A stretch of 64,000 nt of DNA, from assembly GCA_036873755.1 (NCBI GenBank), contig JAVTVY010018822.1:1-64000 (forward strand). The letters are read 5' to 3'. A model generated the notes under the pieces. The model made no database searches. It saw only the letters and a program-made list of their open reading frames with translations, and was not told the DNA's origin. Of the stretch, positions 44,346 to 56,040 are shown in pieces. The position numbers were made by a program, and so were the translations under genes. Each line of letters starts with the position of its first letter. Position 1 is the first letter of the stretch. This DNA comes from Hanleya hanleyi. Lineage: Eukaryota > Mollusca > Polyplacophora > Lepidopleurida > Hanleyidae.

Positions 44346-46544
44346 AAATCGGCTTCGCGCCTTGCTTATTGTGTATATTGCAGCATGAAAAATCTCGCAT
44401 TCGGTGACATGTAACACCCTGGGGAAATGTATAGTGTAAGCGTTTCTCTGAATTTCAGAGACGTTTCTTGAACTTAATTCACGTGTACATCGCGTGATCA
44501 GCTATGTTCTAAAATTGTTTCTATACTATTGCGAAATAAAATATTTCGTAGCGTGAAAAATAATATTCGTATTGTTTAATGTAGAATATACGTCGTCCAG
44601 TTTTCACCAGACAAGAGATTTAATTAATATCTGCTTTCTATAGCTATCTAAAATCTTAACGACTTCTCCTAAAATCAAGAAATTCAATAAACCTCATTAA
44701 AACCAATGCTAAAATGGATTCATTCAAATGTCTGGTGCCGTATTCACCTATAAATTGCAATTTGGACAGAAATACCCTTTTCTGTGACGTCACCGACTAA
44801 TTTCGCATAAAGATTGAGGTTATAAGCCACGCAAGGTGTGAATTGTGGCTTGGCAAATAAGGAAATGTATTTGTTGGCTCGTTTAAATGTTGTCGCTTTT
44901 CAACTTCTGCATCTTGGCGTCACCTCGATATAGGCCTAAGTTAGCTGTCAGAGCCATAGGTGAATGAGCCATTAATCGCGTAATCCTGTCAGTACTTGCT
45001 TCATACTTGTCTAATTGTCGAGACACTTTACACTTACATAGAATTTGAGTCCCTATCTCAATTAACATGTTCAGCATTTCCGGATCCGATGGTTTGGCCA
45101 TGAGCATGGACGTGCGTGAATAGAATATATTTGGGGCATACTTCAAGTGAAATTTGCAGTTACATTTTCAGCGCCTTTCCCTCCAATTCACAGCTAAGAA
45201 CATACAGTAACATTCTCAATTCCATTTTGACTGCTCAGCTCGGAATGGGTTGTTTCTCAGTCTTCGTTGTAAAGCTATAAATAATAAACTGATAATTCAG
45301 AACTCTTGAATTCTCCGAATTGTAAAGTATAAGTTACTCATCGAATGGAACAGTACGGGAACTTCTCAGCTGTTGACTAGTTTTATTATCACTTGCGTCT
45401 GTCTCATTATACGTAGTTTTTTATGTTGTTATTTCATTCTATCAAGTTTAATTCCATGTTATTTTAGTGGTCTCTTGTCATATTTACATATGTAAATAAG
45501 TAAAAAGTTGGTTAAATAAGTAAATCAATGAATAAAATTGAGTTTTATTGAAACTTAAAAATTACCATACTCATTGGTAAAACAACAATATATACCAAAC
45601 ATAAAGCAACAGTTCGCTGTCAGAAGGATTGGGTATAGACGTGACGTCCCCAAAATAGTTGGTGTTTCAAGACGACTCAGGCTGTTTGGATCAAAATGGA
45701 ATTTGACTCAGTCTTTGGGTCCGTCACGTATATCCAAAAATATCTGGTCAATTTGACCCAATCCTTCTGACAGGGTTGTCTCAATATGACCAAACATTTT
45801 CGTCTGTCTCAACGGTTCTCTATCACAATCTCGTAAAATGTATATCGAGGGACAGTTCTAAATAGGCCTAATGTGAACATGAACATCTGTTTAGCAAAGA
45901 CATCAGAAAGTGCATGGTTTTCTATTGAAGAAAATGTGCTTATTAGAAAGTTCACATTCCTCCATATTGATATTAAACGTTGCTTATTCCAAACCTTTTT
46001 TTTTATTGTTGTCCATACATAGTGGAGCATACAGTGCTAAGAAGGCCGCAATATATAATGTATACATGTGGAGGCATGAAAACATGATATGGTACTAAGA
46101 TATCCCTTTAAATGTTAAGAGCAAAAATAATACAAGTACAATATATTATACAATCTTGGTTGCATGGTTGGATTTCAAGTAGTACGATTTCTTACAGACC
46201 ACCCCTTAAAAGGCCAACTATAAGATGGAAAAGTACACGAACAAAACTACTCCAATTCTTAGCTCTGAATTTTCAGTATTGAAGTACAGGCATAATTTCA
46301 GCAAAGGAAGTTTCCTGTAACATTATTTAGTCCTAAAACAGCAGGTGCTCCGGGAGTGATCGTACCACCTAAAATTCCATCATAACTGTAATCACAGTGA
46401 AAAGTAATGGAGAAAGGATAGAGCAGAGTATACCTGCCTGTAACCATAAATACTAAAATGTGTATGTTACATACTCAACTCACAATGCCTGAACAATACT
46501 TCCACTTTTCATCGAATTTATGCATACTGTAGATTATTTTAGCA
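44346..46544. other. Gene-poor stretch with one small MITE-like repeat
   Basis: No supported gene; an 87-codon minus frame at 44883-45146 has no recognisable features. At 45617-45773 an element of about 157 bp is bounded by an 18-bp perfect inverted repeat (CTGTCAGAAGGATTGGGT and its complement), with further inner pairing around ACGTGACG. Confidence 0.55.
45617..45773. mobile_element. 157-bp element with 18-bp perfect terminal inverted repeats
   Basis: CTGTCAGAAGGATTGGGT at 45617-45634 and ACCCAATCCTTCTGACAG at 45756-45773. The homology of the arms extends inward (TATAGACGTGACG against CGTCACGTATA). It is too short to encode anything; a MITE or a solo foldback is the natural reading. No clear target duplication was seen. 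Confidence 0.55.
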
Positions 46545-46973
46545 TTAACCATTTAAGTAGTATTGCTTGACATCATGTTTAATGCAGTCTAATGCTGGCA
46601 GTTTGCCCTTGATGCTAGCTCTATATATGCTATAATTTATCAACAACGATATCAGATTAAGAACTTTTGTGTCAGTCCCCAGGAAACCAAATATAATACT
46701 ATATGGTGAAAAAAATATTTTGTGTAATGTACAACTCTCAACCCATCTTGAAACCAGTTCACGGAATATCTGAGCTTGAGGGCAATCAATTAGTAGGTGT
46801 ACAATTGTCTCAACCTCTCGCTTGCATAGAGAGCACATATTATTGTCTGCTAGATGCATTTCAAAGAGTAATGCCTTACATGTAAGTGTACAGGAAAAAT
46901 ATGGTTGCCCGCGACCATAAAAGTTATAGTATAGACATGACGTACCATATGTTTTATGGTCACTATCTGACAA
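46545..46973 (-). pseudogene. Non-LTR retrotransposon (LINE) C-terminal fragment
   Basis: 142 codons with CSLCKREVETIVHLLIDCPQ followed by FRELVSRWV, the zinc-knuckle-like C-terminal region that follows reverse transcriptase in many LINEs (pattern CxxC...HLxxxCP). Catalytic reverse transcriptase motifs are not present upstream on the minus strand, so this is a 5'-truncated copy, typical of LINE insertion. The clade cannot be set from this piece. Confidence 0.7.
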
Positions 46974-46984
46974 TACAACTTCTG

Positions 46985-47045
46985 GTCGGAGTAACCATAA
47001 AAGATCTGGTCACCAGGCGACCAGATATTTTATGGTCGCTCCGAC
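46985..47045. repeat. Imperfect long hairpin in a GGTC-rich stretch
   Basis: GTCGGAGTAACCATAAAAG pairs with the complement of TATTTTATGGTCGCTCCGAC around a short loop (CACCAGG). The surrounding 46940-47200 repeats ATGGTC/GACCAT words many times, so the hairpin is part of a degenerate palindromic region. Confidence 0.6.
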
Positions 47046-47199
47046 AGTGAATTATATGGTCAAGTTGACCATACAATATATGCTCGCTCAAGCAAAATTA
47101 TGGTCGAAAGATTCTTCTGACCACATATTTAGTGGTCAAGAGCAACCATAAGAAATATGGTTACCATACTTTTCCTGGTCGGAGGCGACCATATTTTCA

Positions 47200-47760
47200 T
47201 GGATTAATACCGCTTGGTGTCATCTTGGTCACAGCCAATTGACCTTTCCGGCCTGTCACCCTCACAGTAATAAGATATCAGGAAGGTCTCCATAAGGTAC
47301 AGCCATAGATTCGACATACATACAGGACAGGTACAGTTAAGGCATATACCTTGTCCGTACCTCCAAATTTGCCATTTGATTCAACATGGGCAATGTACAG
47401 ATAAGGTACGTCCCAAAAATGTTAACGATGCCTTGACTGTACCTCGCTTGAATAAGGTATCAATAAGGCACTGTCACAAGATATCGCTAAGGACCATTAA
47501 GGTATACTATAGGCACATTGGGATAAATCCAGTCGAAGAGCACGGCGCAAGTAGAGTTCATCCAGAGGTACACTCAAGGTACCGGGTCTTGTGCAAGGTA
47601 TGGTCAGCCATTTTATAGCAGGAGGTACCATTAAGGTACAGTCGGGTTGCTACAGAAGGTACTGGTAAGGCAAAAGCCATGGTCAAGTGTAGTTACGAGG
47701 TGCAGTCAAGTCATGGCGAAAAGTAGTACACTATAAACTTCAATAAATCAGATTGTTTCC
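47200..47760. repeat. Degenerate AAGGTAC-rich region, no gene
   Basis: Words such as AAGGTAC, TAAGGTAT and GGTACAGT recur every 15-40 bp over about 450 bp without a fixed period. No ORF of note. Confidence 0.5.
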
Positions 47761-47889
47761 GCAGAATACTTTTTATTCTTTGACATACATTACGTATTTA
47801 GCACTATTAAAACATATACAAAAATGTAAATTGATAGATACATCCGCTTACTTCTTTACCAAATTGACAGTCTAAGGTTTGACCATGCT

Positions 47890-48345
47890 TTCTTGTTTAC
47901 AGTCCTTTGTTTTTGTATCCAGACAGATTATTGTTCTCCTCAGTCCTGTGGTTTTTACATAAAAGATGGACCGTACATTCTCACCTGAACATCTCAACAC
48001 AATTGAAACATAAACAGCAAGATCCTGCTCAGTCTGTGGTTTGGCAATTCTTTAATTATTATCTTATGTACAGTCCATGATTGTTTGTATCCAGGCCGAC
48101 TATTGTTAAACTATAGTCGTGTGATTAATAGATAGAACCTGGAACACACACTCTCACTTCACATCAGCACTATTAAAACATTTTTACAGTAACATATAAA
48201 CATCGTGCTCATTTATTTCGTGTGTGGTTTGTCACTACTTTCTTATTTACAGTCCTTTGTGCTTGTATCCAGACAGACTATTGTTCTTGTTCGTCATGTG
48301 ATTTTTACATCAAAGAGGCACCATACATTCTCACCTCAACTCCCA
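47890..48345. repeat. Three diverged ~175-bp tandem repeats
   Basis: CAGTCCTTTGTTTTTGTATCC (47901), CAGTCCATGATTGTTTGTATCC (48072) and CAGTCCTTTGTGCTTGTATCC (48252) each start a copy containing GAC(A/C).GA(T/C)TATTGTT and CA.TCTCAC. Spacing is about 171-180 bp. Confidence 0.7.
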
Positions 48346-49605
48346 TCTCAATAAAATCACTGCTGTTCATATATCTGCCTGTGAATAACGACTTATGTTA
48401 GATGATCTCTGCCAATTGAGTCCATGTAGACATGGTAAAGAACAAGTGAATCAACAATGATCACCACAGTCCTCCACTTGCGGCTCTTCTATCCCATTGC
48501 CCAGTTGACCACAGAAGCTGTGCTGTCGATTGTGTTGTACAGAAAGCTGAAATGAATGGAAAACATCATTAGAGAGGTATTTCTGATTCACAAGGCTCAG
48601 ACAGCCCTTCCGATGACACAAATGTGATTCCAATGCACATGGTATTAATAATGAATGTGTTTTCTGCAATAGGTAATCTCGGCTACTAAATAATTTGTAT
48701 CATAATATATTATTTGCTGAATATCTACAAAATGACGTGACAACCTCTTTATAACTGAAAACATGGAAATAGAATGATGTGCAGGCGTTATATTTCACGA
48801 ACATACTTAACATTCTCCAACTCTAATGTATCTGACATCTACCTCGTGCCCGGAAAATTTAGTATAGGAGTTCACAGAGTAAAGTTTTGCTCACCCTTTA
48901 TTCCTCCTATGATGTTACTAGTTAGTGCCGGCAGATTCCCATTGCCATATCGGCAAGAGTGTGTTCAGCAAACATCTTCTCTGACATCAGATTTTGACTG
49001 TTTCGTTCTCCTAAAAGGTGTTTTGCATTTGTTGGTGGTACTGGTATACATATACACTGCTCCCAGGTGACAGTGCAACCATCTAAAACAGAGTATAAAC
49101 ATTCCAATGAATCAACGATAAAAGTACACCTCCTTAAGATAGTCAGAAGTAGAATATTACATTTCTCTCAAAAATGAAGTTATCTCAAAGATTTTTTATA
49201 TATATTGGATTGGATATATGATCAAAATTGAAAACAAAATTCGCACAAAGATATATATTGTGGTTGCCATAATAATGGTGGCCAACTCGGATTTTAGCGC
49301 TTGAATTGAGAATGGCCTATATGTGTACACCTATAGGCCTGAACGAACATTGTGTGAGACTGATTCCTCTTTTTTCTTCCCAGAAGGAAACGACAATAGG
49401 GCATCTCTCGAACCAAAACAAACACAGATACTGACATTTGATTTCATGAGGGATGAAACATACAACACATTGCCTGGCTTTAAAAAATTTGAATCAAATA
49501 CATTTTATGCTCCCCCCCCCTCGCCCCCCATATTGAAATATGTCCAAATTGAGATATTTTGACCGATTTGCACAGTAAAAACGGCTATGCCGAATTCCGG
49601 CATTT
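48346..49605. other. Gene-poor stretch, no supported gene
   Basis: Overlapping short ORFs on both strands (48451-48669 minus, 48774-49070 plus, 48922-49107 minus) have no recognisable domain. A C-rich run is at 49513-49527. Confidence 0.5.
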
Positions 49606-52600
49606 AAACTGGTCACAGCAATGGACTAACTGGGATATTCTGCTGGTGGACGTTTCGTCCCCGAGGCCCGCCCCCTGTACAGACCTTTTGGTCTTTGATA
49701 TATGTTGGCACTTGTGGGAAGTTGATGCTGGGTCGACATCGGCCTTACAGACTAGTCTTTTTGTGTTAAATGCCGTCATTTACATCTGACGACGATACAG
49801 CTCACCAATCTCCAATGTACGAGTTGTCACAGCGAAACAGCTCACCAATTACCAGTATACGAGTTGTCAGAGCATTTCCATCATAGCTCTAGATTTGTAT
49901 CTAATACCGCTTATGCCGGTGCTAGTGTGGTCATATCATCCAAGTTGCCACATGAACAGGTACAATAAAAGCGTGCCTGAGATACACACATATCACGAAT
50001 CGTTAGATTCTTGGTATGTGCTTTAGAATAGGTTAACCAGAAGACTATTCTGTGAAGTCATGTGACGCAGTCAGTATGTCGGCACCTCTTCCCACTTCCC
50101 TTATATGTGTTGTAATTTTTTCCTGTATATGGCGAGATTCTGCTGGTGGACGTTTCGTCCCCGAGGCCCGCCCCCTGTACAGACCTTTTGGTCTTTGATA
50201 TATGTTGGCACTTGTGGGAAGTTGATGCTGGGTCGACATCGGGCCTTACAGACTAGTCTTTTGTGTTAAATGCCGTCATTTACATCTGACGACGATACAG
50301 CTCACCAATCTCCAATGTACGAGTTGTCACAGCGAAACAGCTCACCAATTACCAGTATACGAGTTGTCAGAGCATTTCCATCATAGCTCTCTAGATTTGT
50401 ATCTAATACCGCTTATGCCGGTGCTAGGGGCCGTGTGGTCATATCATCCAAGTTGCCACATGAACAGGTACAATAAAAGCGTACCTGAGATACAACACAT
50501 ATCACGAATCGTTAGATTCTTGGTATGTGCTTTAGAATAGGTTAACCAGAAGACTATTCTGTGAAGTCATGTGACGCAGTCAGTATGTCGGCACCTCTTC
50601 CCACTTCCCTTATATGTGTTGTAATTTTTCCCAGTTGAGATCTTGGGCTGGGTGTGACGTTTCTGTCCTCACGAGCCCGCCCTGCCAGACCTTTTGGTCT
50701 TTGATATATGTTGGCACGTGTGGGAAGTTGATGCTGGGTCGACATCGGGCATTACAGACTAGTCTTTTGTGTTAAATGCCGTCATTTACATCTGACGACG
50801 ATACAGCCCACCAATCTCCAATGTACGAGTTGTCACAGCGAAACAGCTCACCAATTACCAGTATACGAGTTGTCAGAGCATTTCCATCATAGCTCTCTAG
50901 ATTTGCATCTAATACCGCTTATGCCGGTGCTAGGGGCCGTGTGGTCATATCATCCATGTTGCCACATGAACAGGTACAATAAAAGCGTACCTGAGATACA
51001 ACACATATCACGAATCGTTAGATTCTTGGTATGTGCTTTAGAATAGGTTACCAGAAGACTATTCTGTGAAGTCATGACGCAGTCAGTATGTCGGCACCTC
51101 TTCCCACTTCCCTTATATGTGTTGTAATTTTTACCTGTATATGGCGAGATTCTGCTGGCGGACGTTTCGTCCCCGAGGCCCGCCCCCTGTACAGACCTTT
51201 TGGTCTTTGATATATGTCGGCATTTGTGGGAAGTTGATGCTGGGTCGACATCGGGCCTGACAGACTAGTCTTTTGTGTTAATTGCCGTCATTTACATCTG
51301 ACGACGATACAGCTCACCAATCTCCAATGTACGAGTTGTCACAGCGAAACAGCTCACCAATTACCAGTATACGAGTTGTCAGAGCATTTCCATCATAGCT
51401 CTCTAGATTTGTATCTAATACCGCTTATGCCGGTGCTAGGAGCCGTGTGGTCATATCATCCAAGTTGCCACATGAACGGGTACAATAAAAAAGCGTACCT
51501 GAGATACAACACCTATCACGAATCGTTAGATTCTTGGTATGTGCTTTAGAATAGGTTAACCAGAAGACTATTCTGTGAAGTCATGTGACGCAGTCAGTAT
51601 GTCGGCACCTCTTCCCACTTCCCTTTATATGTGTTGTAATTTTTTCCTGTATATGGCGAGATTCTGCTGGTGGACGTTTCGTCCCCGAGGCCCGCCCCCT
51701 GTACAGACCTTTTGGTCTTTGATATATGCTGGCACTTGTGGGAAGTTGATGCTGGGTCGACATCGGGCCTTACAGACTAGTCTTTTGTGTTAAATGCCGT
51801 CATTTTCATCTGACGCCGATACAGCTCACCAATTCCCAGTGTATGAGTTGTCAAAGCGAAACAGCTCACCAATTACCAATATACGAGTTGTCAGGAGTAT
51901 TTCCATCATAGCTCTCTAGATTTGTATCTAATACCGCTTATGCCGGTGCTAGGGGCCGTGTGGTCATATCATCCAAGCGTTGCCATGAACAGGTACAATA
52001 AAAGCGTACCTGAGATACAACACATATCACGGATCGTTAGATTCTTGGTGTGTGCTTTAGAATAGGTTAACCGGAAGACCATACTGTGAAGTCATGTGGC
52101 TCTTTCAGTATGTCGGCACCTCTTCCCACTTCCCTTATATGTGTTGTAATATTTACCTGTATATGGCGAGACTCTGCTGGTGGACGTTTCGTCCCCGAGG
52201 CCCGCCCCCTGTACAGACCTTTTGGTCTTTGATATATGTTGGCATTTGTGGGAAGTTGATGCTGGGTCGACATCGGCCTTACAGACTAGTCTTTTGTGTT
52301 AATTTCCGTCATTTACATCTGACGACGATACAGCTCACCAATCTCCAATGTACGAGTTGTCACAACGAAACAGCTCACCAATTACCAGTATACGAGTTGT
52401 CAGAGCATTTCCATCATAGCTCTCTAGATGTGTATATAATACCGCTGGTGCCGGTGCTAGGGGCCGTGTGGTCATATCATCTAAGTTGTTACATGAACAG
52501 GTACAATAAAAGCGTACCTGAGATACCACATATCACGAATTGTTAGATTCTTGGTATGTGGTTTAGAATAGGTTAACCAGAGGACTATTCTGTGAAGTCA

Positions 52601-55600
52601 TGTGACGCAGTCAGTGTGTCGGCACCTCTTCCCACTTCCCTTATATGTGTTGTAATTTGTTCCTGTATATGGCGAGATTCTGCTGGTGGACGTTTCGTCC
52701 CCGAGGCCCGCCCCCTGTACAGCCCTTTTGGTCTTTGATATATGTTGGCACTTGTGGGAAGTTGATGCTGGGTCGACATCGGGCCTTACAGACTAGCCTT
52801 TTGTGTTAATTGCCGTCATTTACATCTGACGACGATACAGCTCATCAATCGCCAATGTGCGAGTTGTCACAGCGAAACAGCTCACCAATTACCAGTATAC
52901 GAGTTGTCAGAGCATTTCATCATAGCTCTCTAGATTTGTATCTAATACCGCTTATGCCGGTGCTAGGGGCCGTGTGGTCATATCATCCAAGTTGCCACAT
53001 GAACAGGTACAATAAAAGCGTACCTGAGATACAACACATATCACGAATCGTCAGATTCTTGGTATGTGATTTAGAATAGGTTAACCAAAGGACTATTCTG
53101 TGAAGTCATGTGACGCAGTCAGTATGTCGGCACCTCTTCCTACTTCCCTTATATGTGTTGTAATTTTTTTCCTGTATATGGCGAGATTCTGCTGGTGGAC
53201 GTTTCGTCCCCGAGGCCCGCCCCCTGTACAGACCTTTTGGTCTTTGATATATGTTGGCACTTATGGGAAGTTGATGCTGGGTCGACATCGGGCCTTACAG
53301 ACTAGTCTTTTGTGTTAAATGCCGTCATTTACATCTGACGACGATACAGCTCACCAATCTCCAATGTACGAGTTGTCACAGCGAAACAGCTCACCAATTA
53401 CCAGTATACGAGTTGTCAGAGCATTTCCATCATAGCTCTCTAGATTTGTATCTAATACCGCTTATGCCGGTGCTAGAGGCCGTGTGGTCATATCATCCAA
53501 GTTGCCACATGAACAGGTACAATAAAAGCGTACCTGAGATACAACACATATCACGAATTGTTAGATTCTTGGTATGTGCTTTAGAATAGGTTAACCAGAG
53601 GACTATTCTGTGAAGTCATGTGACGCAGTCAGTATGTCGGCACCTCTTCCCACTTCCCTTATATGTGTTGTAATTTTTTCCTGTATATGGCGAGATTCTG
53701 CTGGTGGACGTTTCGTCCCCGAGGCCCGCCCCCTGTACAGACCTTTTGGTCTTTGATATATGTTGGCACTTGTGGGAAGTTGATGCTGGGTCGACATCGG
53801 GCCTTACAGACTAGTCTTTTGTATTAAATGCCGTCATTTACATCTGACGACGATACAGCTCACCAATCTCCAATGTACGAGTTGTCACAGAGAAACAGCT
53901 CACCAATTACCAGTATACGAGTTGTCCGAGCATTTCCATCATAGCTCTCTAGATTTGTATCTAATACCGCTTATGCCGGTGCTAGAGGCCGTGTGGTCAT
54001 ATCATCCAAGTTGCCACATGAACAGGTACAATAAAAGCGTACCTGAGATACAACACATATCACGAATTGTTAGATTCTTGGTATGTGCTTTAGAATAGGT
54101 TAAAGGAGTACTTACCTTATTTTTGAGTGTGACTATACTTATCAGCTATCGTGTTCCGAACCTTATTATATAAAACTTATGTTGATAGAATGCGAAATAA
54201 AGGAAATATTGACTATTTGTTGCTGGCAACGGCGTGCACTGGGCGCCGCCATTGCACCGTTGCGTGACGTTTTTAGATGAGCGGAAGTCAGTTTATATTC
54301 ATCTAAAAACGTCACAACGTCATGGAGATTTAAGGTTGATCGTGCCGGTCATGCCGATAATTCGTAGGAGAAGGAACCCAGTAAATTCACTGACGTTCTG
54401 GTTGATTTTAGTAGTTCAAGTGTAATCATGAAAATGTTTATGGACTTTGAAGCATCGTCGTGCAACTGAAATCACTGGACAATTGCAGAGGACGCTGTTT
54501 TAGTTTGCCGCTTAGTTTCAAATTTTGTCCAAAATGATTTGGGCAAGTCTCAGTTGCAAACCTTGAGGAAGAAATTTTTCAGTTGGCGAAGATAACCTAA
54601 ACCAATTTCCTTTTAGGGTCCCCACCCCCGTGGGATTTGCCGCGCCAGTTTTTTCCTCGAATTGAAACTCGAACCCAGAGTAATTCAAATGCCGTAGTTG
54701 GAACGTCCCTGGATCAATCGTTAGCCGTGACGTTGTCCTGAATGCTGACGTCATCAGTCACGTCATCTCACAGGCAATATGGCGGCGCCCACGTCGACCT
54801 CAAAGCGGAAACATGACTTCACAAATTGTAATGAAAATAATAGGTTATCGCCCTCAACGAAAGTAAAATAGTTGGTTATATTTCTTTAAGAGTCTAACCT
54901 TTGTAATAGGAACTTATATAAAATAAGGTAAGTACTCCTTTAACCAGAGGACTATTCTGTGAAGTCATGTGACGCAGTCAGTATGTCGGCACCTCTTCCC
55001 ACTTCCCTTATATGTGTTGTAATTTTTTCCTGTATATGGCGAGATTCTGCTGGTGGACGTTTCGTCCCCGAGGCCCGCCCCTGTACAGACCTTTTGGTCT
55101 TTGATATATGTTGGCACTTGTGGGAAGTTGATGCTGGGTCGACATCGGGCCTTACAGACTAGTCTTTTGTGTTAAATGCCGTCATTTACATCTGACGACG
55201 ATACAGCTCACCAATCTCCAATGTACGAGTTGTCACAGCGAAACAGCTCACCAATTACCAGTATACGAGTTGTCAGAGCATTTCCATCATAGCTCTCTAG
55301 ATTTGTATCTAATACCGCTTATGCCGGTGCTAGAGGCCGTGTGGTCATATCATCCAAGTTGCCACATGAACAGGTACAATAAAAGCGTACCTGAGATACA
55401 ACACATATCACGAATTGTTAGATTCTTGGTATGTGCTTTAGAATAGGTTAACCAGAGGACTATTCTGTGAAGTCATGTGACGCAGTCAGTATGTCGGCAC
55501 CTCTTCCCACTTCCCTTATATGTGTTGTAATTTTTTCCTGTATATGGCGAGATTCTGCTGGTGGACGTTTCGTCCCCGAGGCCCGCCCCCTGTACAGACC

Positions 55601-56039
55601 TTTTGGTCTTTGATATATGTTGGCACTTGTGGGAAGTTGATGCTGGGTCGACATCGGGCCTTACAGACTAGTCTTTTGTGTTAAATGCCGTCATTTACAT
55701 CTGACGACGAAACAGCTCACCAATCTCCAATGTACGAGTTGTCACAGCGAAACAGCTCACCAATTACCAGTATACGAGTTGTCAGAGCATTTCCATCATA
55801 GCTCTCTAGATTTGTATCTAATACCGCTTATGCCGGTGCTAGGGCCGTGTGGTCATATCATCCAAGTTGCCACATGAACAGGTACAATAAAAGCGTACCT
55901 GAGATACAACACATATCACGAATTGTTAGATTCTTGGTATGTGCTTTAGAATAGGTTAACCAGAGGACTATTCTGTGAAGTCATGTGACGCAGTCAGTAT
56001 GTCGGCACCTCTTCCCACTTCCCTTATATGTGTTGTAAT
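49606..56039 (+). repeat. Satellite array: eleven copies of a ~509-bp monomer
   Basis: The landmark CTGGTGGACGTTTCGTCC or its variant falls at 49643, 50143, 50648, 51155, 51667, 52177, 52683, 53192, 53701, 55050 and 55558; the 53701-55050 gap is normal once an 836-bp insertion is removed. Each monomer has a ~200-bp GC-rich linker (GAGGCCCGCCCCCTGTACAG...GGTCGACATCGG) and a ~300-bp part homologous to the 307-bp element upstream of FoxQ2 copies 1-3, ending TTATATGTGTTGTAAT. Within the latter part is an additional core, ATACCGCTTATGCCGGTGC, that the FoxQ2 elements lack. Copy 3 has a divergent linker. Recurrent 60-70-codon frames on both strands are by-products. Confidence 0.95.
54104..54939. mobile_element. 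836-bp non-autonomous element with TTAA target duplication
   Basis: It interrupts the ninth satellite monomer. TTAA lies on both sides (54100-54103, 54940-54943) and the other monomers have one TTAA there (AGGTTAACCAG). Ends are perfect inverted repeats, AGGAGTACTTACCTTATTTT and its complement, with looser pairing inward. A perfect 17-bp hairpin (GTGACGTTTTTAGATGA) is at 54264-54315. No transposase. TTAA with AGG...CCT ends fits Kolobok-like or piggyBac-like MITEs; piggyBac ends usually start CC, so Kolobok-like is my preference. Confidence 0.85.
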
Positions 56040-56040
56040 C

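Noticed and set aside
44883..45146. 87-codon minus-strand ORF
   Set aside because: No recognisable domain, no supporting splice or promoter context, length expected by chance in this region.
49585..55654. Recurrent 60-70-codon minus-strand ORF beginning MSTQHQLPT and plus-strand ORF beginning MKSCDAVS in each satellite monomer
   Set aside because: Explained by monomer repetition; length and frame vary between monomers through indels in the linker.
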